Part shown: piece after piece, positions 57,196 to 64,000 of the stretch
How the letters are laid out: every line of letters begins with the position of its first letter
How positions within the stretch are numbered: the stretch's first letter is position 1
Source: Mercurialis annua
Lineage: Eukaryota; Streptophyta; Magnoliopsida; Malpighiales; Euphorbiaceae
Assembly: GCF_937616625.2 (NCBI RefSeq)
Contig: NC_065571.1
Coordinates: 12,216,501 to 12,280,500, forward strand
Direction: 5' to 3'
DNA: 64,000 nucleotides
Program-made: the position numbers and the translations under genes
Notes under the pieces: model-generated
The model's input: only the letters and a program-made list of their open reading frames with translations
The model's database searches: none
What the model was told of the DNA's origin: nothing

Positions 57196-58734
57196 CACAC
57201 CTACAACCCTAAAAAGTATAATTGCCACCGCTTTTCCATGGGATGGTGATGAAAAGTGCCAGCGAATTTCAAGACCACTTAGTCAGACTCGTATAAGAAT
57301 CAGGCCATAACAAAAACAAAACCACTAAACCCCCTAAAGAGAGGAGCTTCATTGCCACCTGGAAAAGAAAGAATATTACTATTGCCTAGAAGGATGGAGG
57401 TGCACCTTTATGAAAGGAGCATACTGCACCACTACCAGTGAGACATAAAAAAAAAACTTTAATAGGAAGAAAGAGGATTATATTTTTTATCGCAGGCGAA
57501 GAAAAAGCACCTTCTTTAAGGAAACAGGAGTTCCGCGTCAATATAGATGATAACAACAAAGAAATAAATATGGAATAGGAAAAAGAAGCGGAAAGCCACT
57601 CATTAAATAAAATAAAGGAGGATGAAATAGAAGATTATACATCCACCTAAAAGGAAAGAAAGATTTCCACCTTTATCGCAGAAGGAAAAAGATGGGCGAT
57701 CACAGAAGGAGAATACCGCAGCACAACCAGTAAAGAATAAAGGAGCTCTAAAAAGAAGAGAGCAAACCACACCATAGGCTCTATTTGTAGAGGGATACTC
57801 ACCCAAAGAGAACATAAGATCTGCGTCATATGGGGGAAAAGAGCATAAGGCGAGATAAGAAAGCATAAAGCCATTCGTCGAATTAAAAAAAGGAGGAGGA
57901 GGTAAAAAACGAAATTCAAGACTCCATTAAATAGGAGATTCAATTAGTAAGGCTCTCCTCCATTTTAAATTACCAACTTTTGATTCTTTTAATAATATAG
58001 GAGATCCAAAGTGGTGCTTTCCAAATTTGGAGCAATCATGGTGTTGCTATAAAAGCAAATACCGCAAGTTTCATAATATACAAACATAACACTGACCGAT
58101 GTTGGGACCCAAACAGAGAAACAGAGCAACTAATCCAAACATGAGTTTTAAAGGAGTTTATCAATACTTATAGAGCAATAGAGAAAAGAAAATCAAAACC
58201 CGTATAAAAAAGGATCCCAACAAGATAAAGGTGATTAAATGAGCAACCGTACAATAGTTCCCATAAGTAGAAGTTCTTAAAGAAAAAGGAATTAATCTAT
58301 AAATAGAAAATTAAAACCATACCATAAGTCATTTTAATAGAATATATATGGACACTACTCCAACATAAACATATTAATGTGTACCAAACAACTAAGGTTG
58401 ATTATGTAATTTAAAAGCTATGTATGATTGAAATAAGGCATTGATAAAGGGAATAAAATCTCTTCCATCAGACTTTCAACCATAAACTTCCTTATCAAGA
58501 ACATCCTCAGTATTAGGTGCAGTCTTCAATATCAGAAGGAACTGGAATAGAATCACCGGTAGTAGAAAAGGTCTATAAACAATACCAGCTTCGAAAGGGT
58601 TAAACTACCGTCAGTAATAGCAATTGAAGTAGTGGAACTAGTAGAAGAAGACCTAGATAAAAGGGACGGAGATGCACACCCTTTAACAGCTTCATGCAAA
58701 GGATCTTCCCCTTTAATGACAGCCACAAAAGACC
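57196..58734. other. Interior of the older retroelement, no readable domain
   Basis: Purine-rich on the plus strand, with GGAGGA/AAAGGAGC strings. The minus-strand frames at 57603-57943 are hydrophobic only because the strand is pyrimidine-rich. I could not identify gag, pol or env motifs. It may be a non-autonomous (LARD-like) interior. Confidence 0.4.
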
Positions 58735-58940
58735 GGATTAGGAGGCGACCGCTTCTTGGTAGTAGTCCTTGCTACCACTCTCCGGTAAAGAGCCTTGAGA
58801 TTTATGGAACGGAAGTTCCCTATGTCATAGTCGGGATAATCCAGACGCACTGTCTTGGCCACGATAGTGTAAAATTCAGTAAGGTAGCCACTAATGTAGG
58901 CATTGCAAACAACGCATCCTGAGGATCAAACAACTATTGA
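58735..58940 (-). pseudogene. Unrecognised minus-strand coding-like fragment
   Basis: An open minus-strand stretch of roughly 65-70 codons reads CVVCNAYISGYLTEFYTIVA, then KTVRLDYPDYDIGNFRSINL and KALYRRVVARTTTKKRSPP. It has no start codon and stops on both sides, so it is a fragment if real. It may belong to the decayed retroelement. Not assigned to a family. Confidence 0.25.
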
Positions 58941-59231
58941 TCATAATTCTCCATCTTGGCCAACTTTCGTTGCAGCCATAGAAGTGACACACCCTGAACA
59001 AGCTGTCAAAACAAAAGAGGTCAGAGATATAAAAAAGAAAATAATAACAAACATATTGTAAACACCTCTTTTGTTTACAGGTAGAAAAAGTGATAAGGTT
59101 CTGAAGCGTTCGATGATTATTTTTAGAGACACCCGTTCAGGTGACGAGATAATGACTCGCTTGTTAGAATTCAAGTGGACTAGATTAATGTGCAGCGGCA
59201 AACTTGAAGGGCTGAAGCGTAATTGTCGCAA

Positions 59232-59657
59232 ATAACCTATAAAAAGCCCAAGTGATTGTGATCTAAGTCTAAAAAATTGGAGTAATTATAATGCCTTAGA
59301 CGTTTATGGGCCTATTTGCAGGTTTGAGTGACTAAATTGCCCAAAACCAAATCCTAGTGTCCCTGAAAGCCCTTTTTAACACTTTGGAGGACCAAAACAG
59401 TCCTTTTCACCTTTTGCATGGCACACAATGATAAATATGAAAATTATATTTAGTTAATTAAAATAGAGTTTTAACCTAATCTATATACATAACCCTAACT
59501 TTAACACTACAAACTTCTATTAAACCCCTAATCAAGGGTGGAACGCATAATTACAATTAAAACCCTAATCAAGGGTGGAACGCATAACAAAAGACAACCC
59601 CTAGATCAAGGCACACCCTGACCAAATATTTAAAGCCACCAAACACTAAATTTTTAT
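59232..59657. other. No gene; two-copy direct repeat near 59524-59585
   Basis: AACCCTAATCAAGGGTGGAA plus CGCATAA occurs twice about 38 bp apart, with the first copy reading ACCCCTAATC. Otherwise nothing recognised. Confidence 0.5.
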
Positions 59658-60195
59658 TGGGTTTTTTCAGTTCATAACGCAGCGGAATTTCAAAAATTTA
59701 TCTAAAAACCAAAACCAAGATCCATGTAATTCGAATTAACAGAATAAGTACTTACTTGTATGTCGAATTCAACAACAATGTAGGAAGGAAGGAGGTGGTT
59801 CACTTTGGTGATACCTGGCCTCGGATCAGAAACGCCTCCAAAAGAACGCGTCCTCTACGAGTATCCACACGAACAGACCTTAGCCAAAACTAGTGCTTGT
59901 GTGCTAGCACTATTGCTTCACAAGCAATTTCGAATTTTAGTGATTTAGTGAATAATGAATTTCGTGATTCTCAAACCAATTGCTTAATGTGTATTTATAA
60001 TGATACAATAACACTAGGATTTGAGACAAATTCGAATTTCAATCTCATTGCAATTCTTACAAGTTTATGTTTATCAAAAACTCATTTTTGATAATCATCC
60101 ATATATATTAATTATTTATTATCTTCAAAAATAATAAATTAAGGAAAACACTTATCCTTAATTTCGAATTAATATATATTTATTAATATATTACG

Positions 60196-60251
<56 letters not shown>

Positions 60252-61196
60252 ATAATAATTAATCACTTAATCACATTGGGCTTGTACAACCCATAACTGT
60301 TTTGGGCCTATTCTTAGTGTGCGACCCAGTAGCTTCATATAACGTTGGCAGTAGGCCCGAAATCCCTATTTCAGCCCACAAGTCATAAGTGGCCTCTAGC
60401 AAGACATTATGACTACCCAAGTTAAATGAATATCGACAATCCGATTTAACCATTTACAATAATATTTTAATCCCTTTGTCACTCGATATCCAGATTGAAT
60501 ATAAGGCATAGTCCTGTCATCCTTATAATATTCAATCATTAGTTTCTTGACTCTAAGTAGACTGAAAATGATAACTCCTTATCAATTAGCATGGCCATGC
60601 ATTTCCTTCAGTCTATCTTCTTCAAGGGGCCCATAGATATCTTACTCAAATAAATGAGGGACAAATTCCTTCTCAGTCACTCACATTTCTCACATAGTTA
60701 CTTTCATATCCAATGACAATCTATTCCATTATCCTGTTAAAGATAATGTAAGACTGTATCAAAATATGAAATAGTTATGTAGAAATTCATGATGATTTCA
60801 AGGTCAAAGGATTATACTAATAGAACTGTAATGAGAATTACTTATGACAGTGATCTATGTAGTATTCTCACAGTGGGTCATCCAGTGCCTTATTTCTCAA
60901 ATAGCACCTATGATTTGACTTAATATCTCATATACATGATTAGTAAAATATAATCATCAGTCAACATCATACTAGTCTCAATGTTCTATTAAGACTAGGG
61001 ATAGATGGTATATAATTCTTTTATTAAACCTAAGGGTTCTACTATCAAGTCACATACTTGATGACCTTAGAAAGAATTAACCATTCAAGTATTTTAATCA
61101 TTAATATAAAATGATAAAAACTGCCAATCAATAAATAATAAAATGATAAAGTCAAAACATGGTCAAACATGATTGACCTAGTGCATATCACTAACA
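59658..61196 (-). mobile_element. Probable solo LTR on the minus strand
   Basis: On the minus strand it starts TGTTAGTGATATGCACTAGG (61196) and could end at CA near 59658, after TTCCGCTGCGTTATGAACTG. That phrase near the 3' end is common in plant retroelement LTRs. About 1.54 kb with no coding frame. I could not confirm a target duplication or find a partner, so the left edge is tentative. Confidence 0.55.
60199..60248. repeat. (TA)n microsatellite
   Basis: About 25 uninterrupted TA units within the probable LTR. Confidence 0.97.
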
Positions 61197-62870
61197 ATTT
61201 TAACAATCAATCGAGCTTTTACGCTTCAGATTTTCAAAGATCTTCTGCTACACATCGATCTACACTGGATTCTACATCTGGATATCTAGAAATTGGCCAC
61301 CGGGAATCAGAACGATATTTTTAAAGACCCAATTTTAGTTCCTGTTATTTTTATCGTTAAATATTCATGTTATTCTGATTCTCTAGGATGCATACTTAGT
61401 TTTTTTTTTACGTTCTTGATATCAATTGTCATATCTACCACAATTTTCACTCTAAATGCATATTGTTAAACATGTTATTTTTGTATATATGAATTTCTAG
61501 CAACCTATGTATGCGTTTTTGCGGCTAATGATCACTCATGCCCCCTGACCTTTGCCCCTACCTTTACTAAACATCCTATACTTTCAAAACGCTCATTAAA
61601 CCCCCTATACCTTTAAAACTGTCACTAAACCCCCCGACTTTTATGGCGGCTTCATCCACGGCTCTTTTGCCAACAAAAAAATAAAAATCGCGGCGCCACC
61701 ATCGATTTAATCGTTTTGAACTCCTTTTTCTCGTCATGTGGCTCTGTCCTCTTTCTGTTTGCCCTGTCCTTCCCTCAGAGTGTCTCAGACACATGTCAGT
61801 TGACTTTTGAAATTCAAAATAGAAAAACTCTCTCTTCTTTTCGATTCTTTTCGTCTTCAACACCAGTGTCTTAATCGATGTACATAATAAGAGGCAAATT
61901 AATTACAAAAGAATGTAAATCATTACTTTGAACTTTCATTTCGTGTTAATTTTGCTTGATAACTAAACTAATCTAGTGTTAATTTTAAATATAAGTGTCA
62001 TTTCATATAAATAAGGCTATGGAAATGAAAAAAAAAATAGATTAATAATTTAAATGCTTGCACTAGTCAAAAACAAAAGAAAGATACCTATCAAATCCAC
62101 AAATTCCAAATTGATTTGTCCCCAAAAATTAAAACTGATTTGATTTTAGTCATTAGATATGTGCCAAAAGGTGAAGTTCAAAAAATGAGAAGGATTTAGA
62201 TGTAAAGCTGGCGAATGAGCTCTCGTTACATGGTCTTTTCTTTTAAAATTAATATATAAAGAATAATGTCTTCATATGTTTCAATGTCTAAGAATTTCAT
62301 AGAGAAAGGGACGGTGTTTGATAACCTAATTATTATATTTTTTATTGTTTAAAATTAAACAATTTCAGTTTTAATTTTATTAAATAATATTTGATACTAA
62401 TTCAGTTAAGTTATAGATTATTTAAAATATCAAATTTTAAATGTTAAATTAAAAATTCAACTGAAAAAATTAAATTATAATTTTGTTTATTTTTTATTAA
62501 TGGATTTTATTAAAACATCATAATTCAATACTTTATTTTATTATAAACCTCTTTTTAATTTTTCTATCCTTTATCAAGGTGATGTTTTGTTACACTGTTT
62601 CAGTTTCTTTTTATGAATTTCTTGTGTTTTTTGATAATTTTAATTTGTGTGAGTTGCATCTGATTTAATCTAGATTTTTTTTTATGAATGTAGAATTTAA
62701 AAGTTATAAGAAGTGGCAAGAAAACCCTAACACAAAAGTTTACGCACAAAAAGTGGCACACACGAAATTGCACACTAGAGGTTACGGCTTTGAAAAGGGA
62801 AATTACAACCGACGAAACAAAATACACTCTGAATTTTTATAGAAATCAAAAATGTATCTAGTACTATAGA
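61197..62870. other. No gene supported
   Basis: 61540-61640 is C-rich with repeated CATTAAACCCCCTATACC / CACTAAACCCCC phrases, like one arm of a MITE without its partner. The 95-codon minus frame 61576-61863 overlaps it and is not gene-like. The remainder is AT-rich. Confidence 0.4.
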
Positions 62871-63398
62871 CCCACTTATAAGCACTATACTCTCAACCTT
62901 AATCTAGATTATCTAGTGTTTATTTAACCTTCAGTTGTAACTTTTTGATGAATCGAAATTGTAGATATATATCATTGGAGAATTTTTTTTTTCTACGAAC
63001 ATGTTAATGATGAAAATATTGAAAGTGCAAATAGTGTTTATGAATTCTTAACACTTAAATTTTTTGCATTTTGCATTATGGAAATTTCATTTATAATTCT
63101 GTTTTTTTATTTTTATTTTGAGTCAAGTCAAATCAATTATTAGGCTCACTTTGAATTTTTTTTAAATATTTTGTAACAATTGATTGATATTGTATTTGAT
63201 GATTATATCAATTATAATATATCCTAACTATGGTAGCTTTTATACTTAATATAGATTAAAAAGATTAAATGTAATATAGTACTAGTATGTTTTATAATAA
63301 GTTGAAAATTTAATGATTCATAAAATTTAATACACGAGGAATGGACATAGAGTGAAGATGGATAGGCTGAGGTTGAGAGTATAGTGCTTATAAGTGGG
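62871..63398. repeat. Perfect 29-bp inverted repeat pair bounding 528 bp
   Basis: The 29 bases from CCCACTTATAAGCACTATAC (62871-62899) occur as an exact reverse complement at 63370-63398. The inner 470 bp is AT-rich with no frame of note. The immediate flanks show no target duplication, so I call it an inverted repeat rather than a named transposon. Confidence 0.85.
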
Positions 63399-63670
63399 TT
63401 TGACCAACAAGTAGTGGCACTAGAGATGCCCATACTATGAAACAAAACATCAATCAAAACTTTCTAACGATCATAAATTCTAATTTCTCATAAGCAAATT
63501 TAAAGTGATGGGCAGTCAGTGCCAAATATTTATTTCATGGTAGAAACTATACTAGCTAAGTGGGCTCCATTATTGCTGGTTGCTACATCGACCGAATGGA
63601 CCCATTTGATGTCACTTGCTTGTATTCCATTAATTTCTTATCAAAATTTATCCTACAAATTATAATCCCA

Positions 63671-63705
63671 CTAGTCGTAAACCCGCGCATTAGCGCGGAA
63701 TCTAC

Positions 63706-63746
<41 letters not shown>

Positions 63747-64000
63747 ATATATATAATAAATTTATACGAATAATGTCAAAATGGTAATATTTCATAATCT
63801 ATGAACTAATAAAATAAATTTCAACAAAGTTGTATGCTAATAATATTTTGTAATTAACTATTTCAAATTACTCAATATGACATATTCACTGTATTTTATA
63901 TTTTATTTTTTTGTATTGAAATTTTTCTTTATCTCTTTAATGTGATTCTTCTCTTTTCTTGCAAGTTTGTCAGCAACTACTTATTATAATAAAATATGGA
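63671..64000 (-). mobile_element. Helitron 3' end on the minus strand, running off the window
   Basis: The minus strand reads CCGCGCTAATGCGCGG (a perfect hairpin), then GTTTACGA and CTAG ending at 63671, followed by T (complement of 63670). This is the Helitron 3' hairpin plus CTRR plus T layout. The body extends right through a (TA)n run at about 63709-63741 and leaves the window before a 5' end is seen. Confidence 0.7.

Noticed and set aside
57603..57943. Hydrophobic minus-strand frames that could suggest membrane proteins
   Set aside because: The strand is pyrimidine-rich, which forces Leu/Phe/Ser codons; two overlapping frames look equally hydrophobic.
61576..61863. 95-codon minus-strand basic frame
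   Set aside because: Overlaps a C-rich repeat arm; no recognisable domain or homologue by eye.

Overview
The window reads as gene-poor, AT-rich nuclear DNA of a flowering plant, most likely a eudicot. It has spliceosomal introns with GT..AG borders, a plant NAC transcription factor, a plant F-box/LRR gene, a nuclear tRNA-Cys gene with a Pol III T-run, and a dense mix of plant transposon classes. I cannot place the species. The NAC protein looks close to the eudicot NARS/NAC2 (ANAC018/025/056) group.

Host genes. (1) A three-exon F-box/LRR gene on the minus strand at 11356-13752 (438 codons by my splice model). (2) A small intact serine-rich-protein-like gene on the minus strand at 31564-31929 (121 codons). 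(3) tRNA-Cys(GCA) on the plus strand at 34330-34401. (4) A three-exon NAC gene on the minus strand at 48876-51088 (343 codons). Its 1-kb second intron is almost entirely three tandem copies of a ~328-bp unit. A 116-codon minus-strand frame at 634-984 is unrecognised and doubtful.

Mobile DNA. A young Ty1/copia (Tork/Tnt1-like) element fills 3069-7863, with 311-bp LTRs that differ at three sites, ATTAT target duplications, and a frameshift in the reverse transcriptase region. Two solo LTRs of a Tekay/Del-like Ty3/gypsy family lie at 38168-40639 (TSD ATTAC) and 53653-56624 (TSD CACAG/CATAG). The second sits inside an older gypsy-type element whose LTR and primer-binding site are at 52908-53302. 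A probable minus-strand solo LTR lies at 59658-61196, and a copia RNase H/LTR stub at about 10250-10665. A LINE remnant (25640-29512) is split by a CACTA-type insertion (26735-28942, TSD CGT) that carries intron/exon-like host gene debris. Another LINE stub (37546-38167) is cut by the first solo LTR. There are two complete short Helitrons (20754-21371 and a possible tandem pair at 29654-30841) and a third Helitron 3' end at 63671. A non-autonomous hAT (1306-2773) contains a nested MITE.

The most coherent pattern is a series of short foldback elements (39-421, 2318-2656, 11734-12101, 15671-15954, 20459-22069, 33204-33592, 37146-37441, 41988-42881, 47692-47993). Their interiors differ, but their termini resemble GG-N-Y-TAAT and most have 8-10-bp target duplications, which is the Mutator (MULE) signature. 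Longer members of one family carry a cassette of clustered TCCTTCC/GGAAGGA palindromes. I see no operon, CRISPR or other new multi-gene system. The interest here lies in nested transposition, intron growth by tandem repeats, and gene-fragment capture.
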